Positions 44,356-55,778 of a stretch of DNA of 64,000 nt are shown piece after piece. The DNA comes from Aurantiacibacter luteus (lineage in GTDB: Bacteria; Pseudomonadota; Alphaproteobacteria; Sphingomonadales; Sphingomonadaceae), in assembly GCF_001010945.1 (NCBI RefSeq), contig NZ_LBHB01000003.1:150311-214310 (forward strand), given 5' to 3'. Below the pieces are notes generated by a model. It searched no databases and had not been told where the DNA came from. It was given only the letters and a program-made list of their open reading frames with translations. A program made the position numbers and the translations under genes. The stretch's first letter is position 1; each line of letters opens with the position of its first letter.

Positions 44356-46896
44356 ATGAGCGACGAAAACGACACTCCGCGACGCGAACGCAAGCCCCTG
44401 GGGCTCAAGCGATCGGTCGACGCCGGCGAGGTCAAGCAGACCTTCAGCCACGGCCGCACCAACAAGGTGGCGGTCGAGGTCAAGCGTCGCCGCAAGCTCG
44501 TGAAGCCGGGCGAGGAAGCCGCCGCTCCGGCGCCGGCACCCGCACCCGCGCCCGCTCCGGCCCCGGCGCCGACCCCCGCGCCCGCGCCCGTCGCCAAGCG
44601 GCCCGCCGCGCCCGCCGGCGAGACCCCGCAGGAGCGTGTCCAGCGCCTCCAGCGCGAGGCCGAGGAGGAACGCCTGCGCCTCGCCGAGGAAGCGCGCAAG
44701 CGCGAGGATGCCGAGGCGCTGAAGGCGGCCGAGGAAGAGAAGAAGCGCGCCGAGAATAACGTCAAGGCGCGCGAAGAGGCGGAAAAGCAGGCCGCGCTCG
44801 ATGCCAAGGCCGCTGCCGAGGCAGCCGCCGCCGAGCCCACCGCGCCCGCCGAGGAAGCACCCGCGCAGGAGGCCGAGGCCTCCACCGGCACCGTCATCCC
44901 CGCCGCGCGCAAGTTCACCCCCGTCGCCCGTCCCGAGCCCAAGCGGCCCGAGAAGAAGCGCGAGGAAAAGCCCAAGCGCGGTGCCGCCACTCCCGATACG
45001 GGCGACAAGCGCCGCTCGGGCAAGCTCACCGTCAACCGCGCGCTGAACGAGGACGAGGGCCGCCGCGCCCGCAGCCTCGCGGCGCTCAAGCGGGCGCGCG
45101 AGAAGGAACGGCGCCTGCACGGCGGCGGCTCTTCCGCCCCGCGCGAAAAGCAGGTGCGCGACGTGGTCGTGCCCGAGGTCATCACCGTGGCCGAGCTCGC
45201 CAAGCGCATGGGCGAGAAGGGTGCGGACCTGGTGAAGGAGCTGTTCAACCTCGACATGATGGTGACGGTCAACCAGACCATCGACCAGGACACCGCGGAA
45301 CTGCTGGTCGAACAGTTCGGCCACAACATCCAGAAGGTCTCCGACGCCGACGTCGACATCGACACCAGCGAGGAGAGCGATCCGGAAGAGACGCTGAAGC
45401 CGCGCGCTCCGGTCGTCGCCGTCATGGGCCACGTCGATCACGGCAAGACCAGTCTGCTCGATGCCCTGCGCAAGACCAGCGTGACCAAGGGCGAGGCCGG
45501 CGGTATTACCCAGCACATCGGCGCCTACCAAGTGACGACCAAGGACAAGTCCAGGGTCACCTTCCTCGATACGCCGGGCCACGCCGCCTTCACCCAGATG
45601 CGCGCGCGCGGTGCCAACGTCACCGACATCGTCGTGCTGGTGGTGGCCGCGGACGACGGCATCATGCCGCAGACGGTGGAGGCCATCAATCACGCCAAGG
45701 CGGCGGGCGTGCCGCTGATCGTGGCGATCAACAAGATCGACAAGCCCGAGGCCAATGCCCAGAAGGTGCGCGAGCGCCTGCTGGAGCACGAGGTGATCGT
45801 GGAGGAGATGTCGGGCGACGTGCTCGACGTGGAAGTCTCCGCCAAGACCGGCGCGGGTCTCGACGATCTGGTCGAGAAGATCGCCCTGCAGGCCGAACTG
45901 CTGGAGCTGAAGGCGCGGCCCGACCGCGATGCCGAGGCGACGGTGGTCGAAGCACAGCTCGACAAGGGTCGCGGTCCGGTGGCGACCGTGCTGGTGAAGC
46001 GCGGCACGCTGAAGCGCGGCGACACCTTCGTCGTCGGCAGCCAGAGCGGCAAGGTCCGCGCGCTGATCGACGACCAGGGCAAGCAGGTGAAGGAAGCCGG
46101 CCCGTCCATGCCGGTCGAGGTCCTCGGCCTCGGCGGCGTGCCCAATGCCGGCGACCTGCTGACCGTGGTGGAGAACGAGGCCCGCGCCCGCGAGGTCGCC
46201 GCCTACCGCCAGGAACGCGACACCGAGAAACGCACCGCGCTCGCGCCGACCAGCTTCGATACCATGTTTAACAAGTCGAACGTGGTCGAATGGCCGGTGG
46301 TGGTGAAGGCGGACGTGCAGGGCTCGGTCGAGGCGATCGTCCACGCGCTGCACAACCTCTCGAACGACGACATCAAGGTCCGCGTGCTGAACGCGGGCGT
46401 GGGTGCCATCACCGAGAGCGACGTGCAGCTGGCGGCGGCGAGCAAGGCGCCGATCATCGGCTTCAACGTGCGCCCGAACCCCAAGGCGCGCGACCTGGTG
46501 AAGCGCGACGGCGTGCGCATGATGTACCACGACGTGATCTACCATGTGACCGACGAGGTGACGAAGGAACTGCTCGGCGAGCTCGGCCCGCTCAAGGTGG
46601 AAACCGTGCTCGGCCGTGCGGCGGTCAAGGAGGTCTTCAAGTCGGGCAAGCGCGACAAGGCGGCCGGCCTGCTGGTCGAGGAAGGCGTCATCCGCAAGGG
46701 CCTGCACGCCCGCCTCACCCGCGACGACGTCATCGTCTCGGCCACGACCATCCAGTCGCTGCGCCGCTTCAAGGACGACGTCGACGAGGTGCGCGCCGGG
46801 CTCGAGTGCGGCGTGGTTCTGGCCGACACCAACGACATCAAGCCGGGCGACCAGCTCGAGGTGTTCGAGGTGAACGAGGAAGAGCGCACGCTTTGA
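44356..46896 (+). CDS. infB: translation initiation factor IF-2
   Basis: 846 residues. After an N-terminal low-complexity region with an AP dipeptide run (about 56-78) and long Glu/Lys/Ala coiled coils, the IF-2 core has G1 [14 protein letters not shown] near 358, [12 protein letters not shown]3 DTPGHAAF, G4 NKID, the effector domains, and the C-terminal initiator-tRNA-binding module ending [19 protein letters not shown]. Its length is typical of alphaproteobacteria. The tail segment is followed by GC-rich hairpins. Confidence 0.97.
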   Translation: MSDENDTPRRERKPLGLKRSVDAGEVKQTFSHGRTNKVAVEVKRRRKLVKPGEEAAAPAPAPAPAPAPAPAPTPAPAPVAKRPAAPAGETPQERVQRLQREAEEERLRLAEEARKREDAEALKAAEEEKKRAENNVKAREEAEKQAALDAKAAAEAAAAEPTAPAEEAPAQEAEASTGTVIPAARKFTPVARPEPKRPEKKREEKPKRGAATPDTGDKRRSGKLTVNRALNEDEGRRARSLAALKRAREKERRLHGGGSSAPREKQVRDVVVPEVITVAELAKRMGEKGADLVKELFNLDMMVTVNQTIDQDTAELLVEQFGHNIQKVSDADVDIDTSEESDPEETLKPRAPVVAVMGHVDHGKTSLLDALRKTSVTKGEAGGITQHIGAYQVTTKDKSRVTFLDTPGHAAFTQMRARGANVTDIVVLVVAADDGIMPQTVEAINHAKAAGVPLIVAINKIDKPEANAQKVRERLLEHEVIVEEMSGDVLDVEVSAKTGAGLDDLVEKIALQAELLELKARPDRDAEATVVEAQLDKGRGPVATVLVKRGTLKRGDTFVVGSQSGKVRALIDDQGKQVKEAGPSMPVEVLGLGGVPNAGDLLTVVENEARAREVAAYRQERDTEKRTALAPTSFDTMFNKSNVVEWPVVVKADVQGSVEAIVHALHNLSNDDIKVRVLNAGVGAITESDVQLAAASKAPIIGFNVRPNPKARDLVKRDGVRMMYHDVIYHVTDEVTKELLGELGPLKVETVLGRAAVKEVFKSGKRDKAAGLLVEEGVIRKGLHARLTRDDVIVSATTIQSLRRFKDDVDEVRAGLECGVVLADTNDIKPGDQLEVFEVNEEERTL

Positions 46897-46903
46897 ACCA
46901 GGC

Positions 46904-47018
46904 GTCCCTCCCGCTCGCGGGAGGGACCGGGGGTGGGACTGTCCGCACGGGCTGCCCACCCCGCTGCGACTAGCGAGCAAGCTCGCAAGTCTCGCTCCCC
47001 TCCCGCGGGCGGGAGGGG
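46904..47018. repeat. pair of GC-rich hairpin elements
   Basis: Hairpin one at 46904-46927 has GTCCCTCCCGC and GCGGGAGGGAC arms around TC. Hairpin two at 46997-47018 has CCCCTCCCGC and GCGGGAGGGG-type arms around GG. Between them is a short AGCGAGC/GCTCGC-rich spacer. Both share the CCTCCCGC core, so they look like copies of one palindromic element. They may terminate infB transcription or stabilise its end. Confidence 0.6.
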
Positions 47019-47030
47019 TTAGGAGATGAG

Positions 47031-47468
47031 ATGACCGACCAACCCCTGACCCCCTTCTGGCCCAGTGCGAAGACCCTGGGCGCGCGTTTCGTCGGGATGG
47101 ACGAGGCGACGAAGACCATGGAAATGGCCTTCGATCCGCCCGAGGGCTTCGCCAACATGCGCGGCCACGTGCAGGGCGGCTTGCTGGCGGGCTTCATGGA
47201 CGAGGCGATGGGCGCGGCGGTCTATCTCGGCACCGGCGGGCGGTTGCAGCTGACGCTCGACATCAACCTGTCGCTGCTTGCACCGGTCGCGCTGGCGCCG
47301 GTGACGGTCAAGGCGAGGCCCGTGAAGAGCGGACGGCGCATCACCTTCGTCGAGGCCGAGCTGTTCGACCACGAAGGCCAGCTCTGCGCCCGCGCCACGG
47401 GCACCGCCATGGCGACCGAGTGGCCCGGCCAGAAGGATACGGGGAAAGGGGAGCAGGCCGATGGCTAG
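47031..47468 (+). CDS. PaaI-family hotdog thioesterase
   Basis: 145 residues of the PaaI/YigI thioesterase type. The conserved [20 protein letters not shown] (His/Gly/Asp) catalytic segment is present near 44, with [14 protein letters not shown] behind. It hydrolyses acyl-CoA thioesters; the natural substrate is unknown. It overlaps rbfA by eight bases and thus sits inside the infB-rbfA block, an insertion relative to the usual order. No other coenzyme A gene is adjacent. Confidence 0.83.
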   Translation: MTDQPLTPFWPSAKTLGARFVGMDEATKTMEMAFDPPEGFANMRGHVQGGLLAGFMDEAMGAAVYLGTGGRLQLTLDINLSLLAPVALAPVTVKARPVKSGRRITFVEAELFDHEGQLCARATGTAMATEWPGQKDTGKGEQADG

Positions 47469-47859
47469 GCACGCAGCCTCGGGCGAGGACCAGTCCGTCC
47501 GCCTGCTGAAGGTGGGCGAGCGGGTGCGCCACATCCTTTCCGAACTGCTCGCCCGCGGCGAGGCGCACGACGAGGTGCTGCGCGCCCACGCGATTAGCGT
47601 CACCGAGGTCCGCATGTCGCCCGACCTTCGCAACGCCAAGGTCTACGTGAAGCCGCTGCTGGGCGAGGACGAGGCCGTGGTGGTCAAGGCGCTGCGCACC
47701 AACACCGCCTTCTTCCAGCGCGAGGTCGCCCAGCGCCTCGGCCTGAAATTCGCGCCCAAGCTGCAATTCCGCGCCGACGAGAGCTTCGACGAGGCGAGCC
47801 GGATCGAGGCGCTGCTGCACGATCCCAAGGTTCTGCGGGACCTGGAGGACGGGGACTGA
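47461..47859 (+). CDS. rbfA: ribosome-binding factor A
   Basis: 132 residues with a KH-like fold. The RbfA motifs [14 protein letters not shown] and [19 protein letters not shown] are present, as is [20 protein letters not shown]. It binds the 30S during late assembly and cold adaptation. It begins within the PaaI-like gene (8-base overlap) and is followed by a repeat element before tdk. Confidence 0.95.
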   Translation: MARHAASGEDQSVRLLKVGERVRHILSELLARGEAHDEVLRAHAISVTEVRMSPDLRNAKVYVKPLLGEDEAVVVKALRTNTAFFQREVAQRLGLKFAPKLQFRADESFDEASRIEALLHDPKVLRDLEDGD

Positions 47860-47925
47860 CCCTCAAATCCCGCTCGCCCTAAGCCTGTTCACGGGGCATC
47901 CTGGGCCCGTCTCCCCAACTTCCGC

Positions 47926-48010
47926 TCACCCTGAGCTTGTCGAAGGGTCGTTATTCCCTTCTACCCTCGGTGCGAACGTAAGCACGATCCTTCGACAGGC
48001 TCAGCATGAG
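47926..48010. repeat. dispersed inverted-repeat element, copy 2
   Basis: CTGAGCTTGTCGAAG at 47931-47945 pairs with CTTCGACAGGCTCAG at 47990-48004 (one mismatch), spacer 44 bases. Flanks CTCACC and CATGAGCG match copy 1 at 33119. It sits between rbfA and tdk; the right arm overlaps an upstream in-frame ATG of tdk (48006), which is why the later ATG 48036 is preferred. Confidence 0.82.
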
Positions 48011-48035
48011 CGTGTCGGGGGCGGGCAGGGGATCG

Positions 48036-48617
48036 ATGGCCAAGCTCTATTTCTACTACGCCAGCATGAATGCGGGCAAATCGACCACGCTGCTGCAGGC
48101 CGATTTCAACTACCGCGAGCGCGGCATGGCGACCATGTTGTGGACCGCGGCGATCGACACCCGCTCAGACTGCGCCATCGCCAGCCGTATCGGGCTGGAG
48201 GCGGATGCCAACCGCTACACGCCGGGCACCAACCTGTGGCGCGAGGTCATGGCGCGGCACGAGGCGGAGCCGCTCAGTTGCGTGCTGATCGACGAGGCGC
48301 AGTTCCTCACCGCCGTGCAGGTGTGGCAGTGCGCGCGGCTGGCGGACGAGGCGGACATCCCGGTGCTGTGCTATGGCCTCAGGACCGATTTTCGCGGCGA
48401 CCTCTTCCCCGGGTCGGCGGTGTTGCTGGGCGTGGCAGACAGCCTGGTCGAGCTGAAGGCGGTCTGCCATTGCGGGCGCAAGGCGACGATGAACCTGCGT
48501 GTCTCAGCCAGCGGCGAGGCGGTGGGCGAGGGCGAGCAGACCGAGATCGGCGGCAACGAACGCTACGTTGCGCTGTGCCGCCGCCACTTCGCGCGCGAGC
48601 TGGAGATGTATCGCTGA
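48036..48617 (+). CDS. tdk: thymidine kinase
   Basis: 193 residues of the TK1-like type II family. The P-loop YYASMNAGKSTTLLQ near 8 (GxxxxGKS/T), LIDEAQFL near 83 (Walker B), the lasso segment CYGLRTDFRGDLFPGS and the zinc site Cys residues in CHCGRKA are present. It phosphorylates thymidine in nucleotide salvage. ATG 48036 gives the standard start. A bidirectional terminator follows. Confidence 0.95.
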   Translation: MAKLYFYYASMNAGKSTTLLQADFNYRERGMATMLWTAAIDTRSDCAIASRIGLEADANRYTPGTNLWREVMARHEAEPLSCVLIDEAQFLTAVQVWQCARLADEADIPVLCYGLRTDFRGDLFPGSAVLLGVADSLVELKAVCHCGRKATMNLRVSASGEAVGEGEQTEIGGNERYVALCRRHFARELEMYR

Positions 48618-48623
48618 AACGAA

Positions 48624-48650
48624 AAACGCCGCCCGAAGGCGGCGTTTCGT
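48624..48650. terminator. bidirectional terminator between tdk and the entericidin gene
   Basis: AAACGCCGCC and GGCGGCGTTT form a 10-bp stem with a CGAA tetraloop. T-rich stretches follow on both strands, so it can end both tdk and the convergent entericidin-like gene. Confidence 0.88.
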
Positions 48651-48675
48651 TCGCTCAAAAAGAGCGGGTGGCGGA

Positions 48676-48810
48676 TCAGCAGTTGCCTTCGACGCCGTCG
48701 ACACAGTCGCCCACGGATTCCACGTCGGCAGCGGCGCCGCGCACGGTGTTGCAGGCCTGCAGGCCGAAAGCGGTGGCGGACAGCGCGATAACGGTCAGGA
48801 TCTTCTTCAT
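48676..48810 (-). CDS. entericidin-family small lipoprotein
   Basis: 44 residues. MKKILTVIALSATAFGLQAC ends in a lipobox with Cys20, followed by NTVRGAAADVESVGDCV and GNC. The NTVRG-type segment after the lipid cysteine is the entericidin A/B signature. Such peptides insert into membranes; entericidin A acts as antidote to B in E. coli, but only one copy is visible here. Two further cysteines are unusual. Convergent with tdk. Confidence 0.82.
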   Translation of the reverse strand: MKKILTVIALSATAFGLQACNTVRGAAADVESVGDCVDGVEGNC

Positions 48811-48900
48811 GGTTCGTCTCCTCATTGCGACCAAGGCCGAGTGGAAGCCTGTCGACCCTGCCCTAACGACGCTGGCTCGACCGGGTTCCGCAGGCAAGCG

Positions 48901-49401
48901 TCAGAAGATCCCGGCGGCGAGGCCCGCTGCCAGCAAGGCGCCCAGTTCGCGGGCCTGTGCGAGGGCGGGCTCGGGCACGGTCTTGGGCGCGAGGATGGCC
49001 TCCGGCGTATCGGCGCGCAGGTTGACGATCGCCGTGTCCGCCACCCGCCGCAGCCGCCAGCCGGTACAGATGCGTTCGAGCTGGCGGCGGGCGTTCTCGC
49101 CGTCGGACCCGGCGCAGATCATCGCGGCATAGGGTCGCCCCTCGATCCGGCCGAGCACCTCGTAATAGGTGCGGTCGAAGAAAGCCTTCATCTCTCCTGC
49201 GATGGCGGCGAGGTTTTCGGGGCAGGCGAACAGGTAGCCGGCTGCCGCGAGCAGGTCTTCGGGCCCGGCCTCCCTCGCATCGAGGTGCCGGACCGCGATC
49301 TCGCCGACAGCCAGGGCCCACGCCTCCGCGCTGTCGGCCAGCTGGCGGCTTGCGCCGGTGCGGCTGTAGGAGACGATAAGCAGGGTGGTCGCGGCGGTCA
49401 C
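48901..49401 (-). CDS. flavodoxin-like NAD(P)H-dependent reductase
   Basis: 166 residues with a flavodoxin-type fold. The N-terminal TLLIVSYSRTGASRQLADS is the FMN phosphate-binding loop, FACPENLAAIAGEMKAFFDR is the second flavin contact and ICAGSDGENARRQLERI the third. It probably carries FMN and reduces quinones or other acceptors; partner unknown. It stands alone between the entericidin gene and the AbgT transporter gene. Confidence 0.75.
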   Translation of the reverse strand: MTAATTLLIVSYSRTGASRQLADSAEAWALAVGEIAVRHLDAREAGPEDLLAAAGYLFACPENLAAIAGEMKAFFDRTYYEVLGRIEGRPYAAMICAGSDGENARRQLERICTGWRLRRVADTAIVNLRADTPEAILAPKTVPEPALAQARELGALLAAGLAAGIF

Positions 49402-49424
49402 GATCGGACTTTCCTACAGCCGGT

Positions 49425-49450
49425 GGGCCGTGTCGATGGGCCGTGTCGAT
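49425..49450. repeat. 13-bp tandem duplication
   Basis: GGGCCGTGTCGAT occurs twice in direct tandem, at 49425-49437 and 49438-49450. Downstream, AGTGTCAACTT appears at 49502 and again at 49568. The 180-bp stretch to the AbgT gene holds no convincing ORF. Confidence 0.6.
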
Positions 49451-49581
49451 GAACTTGCACTGCGGACGGCGGCACTTGCGCTTTCACGCGCAGACCCGCG
49501 AAGTGTCAACTTTGCCGAGGAGAAAAAGCGTGAGGTTTTAAGGGAATGCCAATTCATCGCGCTTGACAGTGTCAACTTCAC

Positions 49582-51159
49582 TCAGCGATTCGCCAAGCCC
49601 GTCGGCAACTCGGTAAATACGCCCGCACCCGGCCCCAGCGGCAGGTCGAGCACGACCCAGCCCACCGTCAGCGCCAGCCCCACGGCGAGGATGCCGACCG
49701 AATAGGGGATCATCATCGCGGTCAGGCTGCCGATGCCGAACTCGCGGTTCCAGCGCTGGGCGAAGATCAGGATCAGTGGGAAATAGGGGAGCAGCGGGGT
49801 GATGATGTTGGTGGCGCTATCGCCCACGCGGAAGGCGGCGGTGGTCATTTCGGGCGAGACGCCGAGCAGCATCAGCATGGGCACGAAGACCGGCGCCAGC
49901 ACCGCCCACTTGGCGCTCGCCGAGCCGATCAGCAGGTTGAGCGTGGCGGCGAACAGCACAACGCCCAGCAGCAGCGCCCAGACCGGCAGGCCGCTCGATT
50001 TCAGTGTGTCCGCGCCGTTCACCGCGAGCACGATGCCCAGGTTCGACCAGGCGAACATGGCGACGAAGTGCGCTGCCACGAACGTCAGGACGAGGTAGTA
50101 GGCCATGTCCTTCATCGCGCCCGCCATCATGCCGATCAGCTCGCGGTGGTCGGCGATGGTCCCCGCCGCGCGGCCGTAGAACCAGCCGGGGACGAGGAAG
50201 ACGAGCATGAAGAAGACCAGCAGGCTCTTGTAGAACGGCGTCATCCGCGCCTCTGGCGGGGCGGCGGCGTCGATCAGCGGGGCATTCGGGCCGAGCGTGA
50301 GGAAGGCCCACAGCGCGATCAGGCCGAGCACCGCGAGCCCGGCATGACGCAGGCCGCGCGCCTGTTCGGGAGTGGTGTCGGTGGCCGGCTCGTCGGCGAG
50401 GGATTCGCCCGCCAGCGCCGGGTTCCAGGTGCCCAGGCGCGGCTCGATCATGCGCTCGGTCACGAACCAGATCACCGGCAGGTCGACGATCAGCATGGCG
50501 GCGATGAAGTACCAGTTGCCCGCGATGTTGGCGCTCCAGTCGGGAAACACGGTCTGCACCGCGGCCTCGGTGATGCCGAGCAGCAGCGCGTCGAGCTGGC
50601 CGGGAAAGAGGTTGGCGGAAAACCCGCCCGAGACCGCGGCAAAGCTCACCGCGATGCCGAGCAGCGGGTGGCGTCCGGCGGAATGGTAGATGATCGCGGC
50701 GAGCGGGATCATGACCACGAAGGCGGCATCGGCGGCATGGTTCGCCATCATGCAGGCGAAGGCCACCGCGGGGGTCAGCCAGAAGCGCGGTGCCTTTGCC
50801 ACCGTGGCGCGCATGGCGCTGGTGAACAGGCCCGACCGCTCGGCAACCCCCGCGCCGAGCATGACGACCAGCACGAATCCGAGCGGCGGGAAGGAGGTAA
50901 AGGTCGTGCCGGTCTCGGTCAGCAGCAGGCGCAGGTTCTCGCTGCTGAGCAGGCTCTGCACGCTGACGAGCAGGTTGTCGCCGGTCTCGGGATCGACCTC
51001 GACCGGGTGCAGGGCGGACCATCCGGCGAGGCTGCCCACCACGCTGATTGCCACCAGCGCCAGCACGAACCAGACGAACAGCAGCACCGGGTCGGGCAGG
51101 CGGTTGCCCGCGCGCTCGACCCGGGCGAGAAAGCCTGTCTGCGTGCCAGCCTGCGCCAT
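49582..51159 (-). CDS. AbgT-family transporter
   Basis: 525-residue inner-membrane carrier. Eleven or more helices; the AbgT core FPPLGFVLVVMLGAGVAERS, ACMMANHAADAAFVVMIPLA, GSASAKWAVLAPVFVPMLML and GDSATNIITPLLPYFPLIL are all present. The family exports or imports p-aminobenzoyl-glutamate and sulfonamides; some members are drug efflux pumps. The role cannot be fixed from sequence. ATG 51159 is the natural start. Divergent from the M50-like protease gene. Confidence 0.9.
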   Translation of the reverse strand: MAQAGTQTGFLARVERAGNRLPDPVLLFVWFVLALVAISVVGSLAGWSALHPVEVDPETGDNLLVSVQSLLSSENLRLLLTETGTTFTSFPPLGFVLVVMLGAGVAERSGLFTSAMRATVAKAPRFWLTPAVAFACMMANHAADAAFVVMIPLAAIIYHSAGRHPLLGIAVSFAAVSGGFSANLFPGQLDALLLGITEAAVQTVFPDWSANIAGNWYFIAAMLIVDLPVIWFVTERMIEPRLGTWNPALAGESLADEPATDTTPEQARGLRHAGLAVLGLIALWAFLTLGPNAPLIDAAAPPEARMTPFYKSLLVFFMLVFLVPGWFYGRAAGTIADHRELIGMMAGAMKDMAYYLVLTFVAAHFVAMFAWSNLGIVLAVNGADTLKSSGLPVWALLLGVVLFAATLNLLIGSASAKWAVLAPVFVPMLMLLGVSPEMTTAAFRVGDSATNIITPLLPYFPLILIFAQRWNREFGIGSLTAMMIPYSVGILAVGLALTVGWVVLDLPLGPGAGVFTELPTGLANR

Positions 51160-51245
51160 GACCCATGTCCCCTTCGTCCCTGGCGTGCAGCATGACGCGC
51201 ACCGCCGCACTTTACCAGCGCCAAGCGAAGCGCCATGTGAGCGCC

Positions 51246-51920
51246 ATGTCCGACACGCTGCTGCTCGCCGCCATCCTGATCCCCTGCCTGGTGGTCGCCA
51301 TCGTCTTTCACGAGGTGGCGCACGGCTGGACGGCGCTGGCGCTGGGCGATCCGACGGCGAAGGAGCAGCGCCGCCTCAGCCTCAATCCCATCCGCCACGT
51401 CGACCCGGTCGGCACGCTGCTGGTGCCGGGTGGGCTGGCGCTGGCGGGGCTCCCGGTGTTCGGCTGGGCCAAGCCGGTGCCGGTCAACAAGTGGCGGCTG
51501 AATAACCCGCGCTTCGGCATGATGGCGGTCGCGGCGGCAGGGCCGGGGACCAATCTCGTGCTGGCGACGCTGGGCGCGCTGGTGCTGGGCGTGACGGCGC
51601 TGGCCGTGCCGGACCTTTCCGAGACCATGCTGCAGGCCGCCTACTACTTCATCGCCATCAACGTCTTCCTGGCCCTGTTCAACCTGCTGCCGATCCCGCC
51701 GTTCGACGGCTCGCACATCGTCGAGGGGCTGCTGCCGGCCTCCGCCGCGCGCACCTACGAGAAGCTGCGCCCGCTCGGTTTCCCGCTGCTGTTCGTGCTG
51801 CTGGTGGCGGTGCCCTACGTCTTTCCGCAGGCCGACATCATCGAGCGCTTCCTGCTGCCGCCGGTGGACTGGGTGATGAACCAGTTTCTGGGCCTCGCCG
51901 GCCTCATCGCCGATGGCTGA
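51246..51920 (+). CDS. site-2-protease-family membrane peptidase (M50-like)
   Basis: 224 residues. The zinc motif HEVAHGWTA (HExxH) near 22 and the second motif NLLPIPPFDGSHIVEGLLP near 142 carry the conserved NPDG-type Asp in PPFDGS. Four hydrophobic helices surround them. Members of this rhomboid-like clan are intramembrane zinc proteases; this short group has no known substrate. It overlaps the truB start by 8 bases, so they are cotranscribed. AbgT lies divergent upstream. Confidence 0.88.
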   Translation: MSDTLLLAAILIPCLVVAIVFHEVAHGWTALALGDPTAKEQRRLSLNPIRHVDPVGTLLVPGGLALAGLPVFGWAKPVPVNKWRLNNPRFGMMAVAAAGPGTNLVLATLGALVLGVTALAVPDLSETMLQAAYYFIAINVFLALFNLLPIPPFDGSHIVEGLLPASAARTYEKLRPLGFPLLFVLLVAVPYVFPQADIIERFLLPPVDWVMNQFLGLAGLIADG

Positions 51921-52911
51921 TCCGGCGCTGCGGCCGCATGGCTGGCTGATCCTCGACAAGCCGACCGGCCTCGGCTCGACGCAGGCCGTGGGCGCGGTGA
52001 AGCGCGTGCTGCGCGAGCTTGGCTACGGCCCCAAGCTGAGGGACCTGCCCAAGGTCGGCCACGGCGGCACGCTCGACCCGCTGGCCGAGGGCGTGCTGCC
52101 CATCGCGCTGGGCGAGGCGACGAAGCTGACGGGCCGGATGCTCGATGCCGACAAGACCTACGAATTTACGATCCAGTTTGGCGCGGAGACCGATACGCTC
52201 GACACCGAGGGCGAAGTCACCGCGACCACCGACCGCCGCCCCCCGCGCGCCGCCATCCCGGCGGTGCTGGAGCACTTCACCGGCGCGATCGAGCAGCTGC
52301 CGCCAAAATATTCGGCGCTGAAGGTGGACGGCAGGAGGGCCTACGATTTGGCGCGGGCGGGAAAGGATTTCGCGCTGGCGACCCGGCACGTGACGATCCA
52401 TTCGCTGGAGATGGCGAGCGGGGCGGGCTGGGCGCCGCTCTATTCGACATTTGCCAGCACCGGCTCCCGCCCCGATGCGGAGATAGGATACGAGGCGCTG
52501 GAGATGGCCGACAGCGTCACTCTGATCGCCAACGTATCCAAGGGCACATACATCCGCTCGCTGGCACGGGATATCGCACGCGCCCTTGGAACACTGGGGC
52601 ACGTCACCTACCTCAGGCGCACGAAGGCCGGCCCCTTCACCGAGGGGCAGGCGATTTCGCTGGACTTGCTGAACGAAATCGGTAAGGGCGCGCGACTTCA
52701 AGACCACCTCCTGCCGCTGGAGGCGGGGCTGGACGGTATCCCGGCCCTCGCACTCGATCCGGAAAGCGCGCAGGCGGCCCGACAGGGCCGGGTCGTATCC
52801 GGGTTGCCCCATCCCGACGGGCTCCATTTCGCGAAACTGGGCGAGGTTCCGGTGGCGCTAGTGGAAATCGAAGGCGGCACGATGACAGTCGTCCGGGGGT
52901 TCAATATCTGA
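51913..52911 (+). CDS. truB: tRNA pseudouridine(55) synthase TruB
   Basis: 332 residues. The TruB catalytic segment [20 protein letters not shown] contains the nucleophile Asp near 48, and [17 protein letters not shown] opens the domain. [17 protein letters not shown] and the C-terminal PUA-like region follow. It makes pseudouridine at position 55 of tRNA T-loops. It is followed by rpsO after 28 bases, the conserved truB-rpsO-pnp order. Confidence 0.96.
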   Translation: MADPALRPHGWLILDKPTGLGSTQAVGAVKRVLRELGYGPKLRDLPKVGHGGTLDPLAEGVLPIALGEATKLTGRMLDADKTYEFTIQFGAETDTLDTEGEVTATTDRRPPRAAIPAVLEHFTGAIEQLPPKYSALKVDGRRAYDLARAGKDFALATRHVTIHSLEMASGAGWAPLYSTFASTGSRPDAEIGYEALEMADSVTLIANVSKGTYIRSLARDIARALGTLGHVTYLRRTKAGPFTEGQAISLDLLNEIGKGARLQDHLLPLEAGLDGIPALALDPESAQAARQGRVVSGLPHPDGLHFAKLGEVPVALVEIEGGTMTVVRGFNI

Positions 52912-52939
52912 ACACGATACTGCGAAAAGGTACGAAAGA

Positions 52940-53209
52940 ATGACGGTTACGGCCGAAAAGAAGCAGGAAATCATCAAGGACAACGCGGTCGGCAAGGGCG
53001 ACACCGGTTCGCCCGAAGTGCAGGTCGCCATCCTGACCGAGCGCATCCGCAACCTCACCGAGCACTTCAAGGACCACCACAAGGACAACCATTCGCGTCG
53101 TGGCCTGCTGATGATGGTGAATAAGCGTCGCAGCCTGCTCGCCTACCTCAAGCGCAAGGATCTGGAGCGCTATAACGCCCTGATCCAGAAGCTGGGTCTG
53201 CGTAAGTAA
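52940..53209 (+). CDS. rpsO: 30S ribosomal protein S15
   Basis: 89 residues, normal length. [24 protein letters not shown] start and [20 protein letters not shown] are the S15 signature. It binds 16S rRNA helices 20-22 early in 30S assembly and in E. coli represses its own mRNA. A palindromic hairpin follows and pnp begins 177 bases downstream. Confidence 0.97.
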   Translation: MTVTAEKKQEIIKDNAVGKGDTGSPEVQVAILTERIRNLTEHFKDHHKDNHSRRGLLMMVNKRRSLLAYLKRKDLERYNALIQKLGLRK

Positions 53210-53221
53210 GAAAGAGTTTCT

Positions 53222-53250
53222 CGAAGGGCGGCTCACCGGGCCGCCCTTCG
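53222..53250 (+). promoter_or_regulatory. hairpin between rpsO and pnp
   Basis: CGAAGGGCGGC and GCCGCCCTTCG form an 11-bp stem with a 7-base loop. There is no T-run, so it is better seen as an RNA-processing or attenuation site between rpsO and pnp than as a strong terminator. In E. coli this position is cut by RNase III and controls pnp mRNA. Confidence 0.55.
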
Positions 53251-53385
53251 TCTATCCGGCTACCGTGCAATCCGGCAGGTAGCGGGCCATGGGGCATAGA
53301 AGCGCCCCGCACCGGACCGGGACGGCACACCCGGCATCAGAGGCCCCGCGCGGCAATGTGGCACGCGGGTTCATAAGGAAAATAC

Positions 53386-55680
<2,295 letters not shown>

Positions 55681-55712
55681 GCCTGACGGCGCTCAACCAG
55701 CGCCACTGGAAC

Positions 55713-55747
55713 GGGGCCGCGCGGGATATGTCTCGCGCGGCCCCTTT
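55713..55747 (+). terminator. terminator-like hairpin after pnp
   Basis: GGGGCCGCGCG and CGCGCGGCCCC form an 11-bp stem with a 10-base loop (GGATATGTCT), followed by TTT. The T-run is short, so termination may be partial. Confidence 0.7.
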
Positions 55748-55778
55748 CGCATTTCCCGAGAATTGCTAGCGCAAGACC

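Noticed and set aside
43948..46980. Thousand-codon open frame opposite ylxR-infB
   Set aside because: Shadow of infB caused by third-position GC; the product is low complexity and IF-2 is clear on the plus strand.
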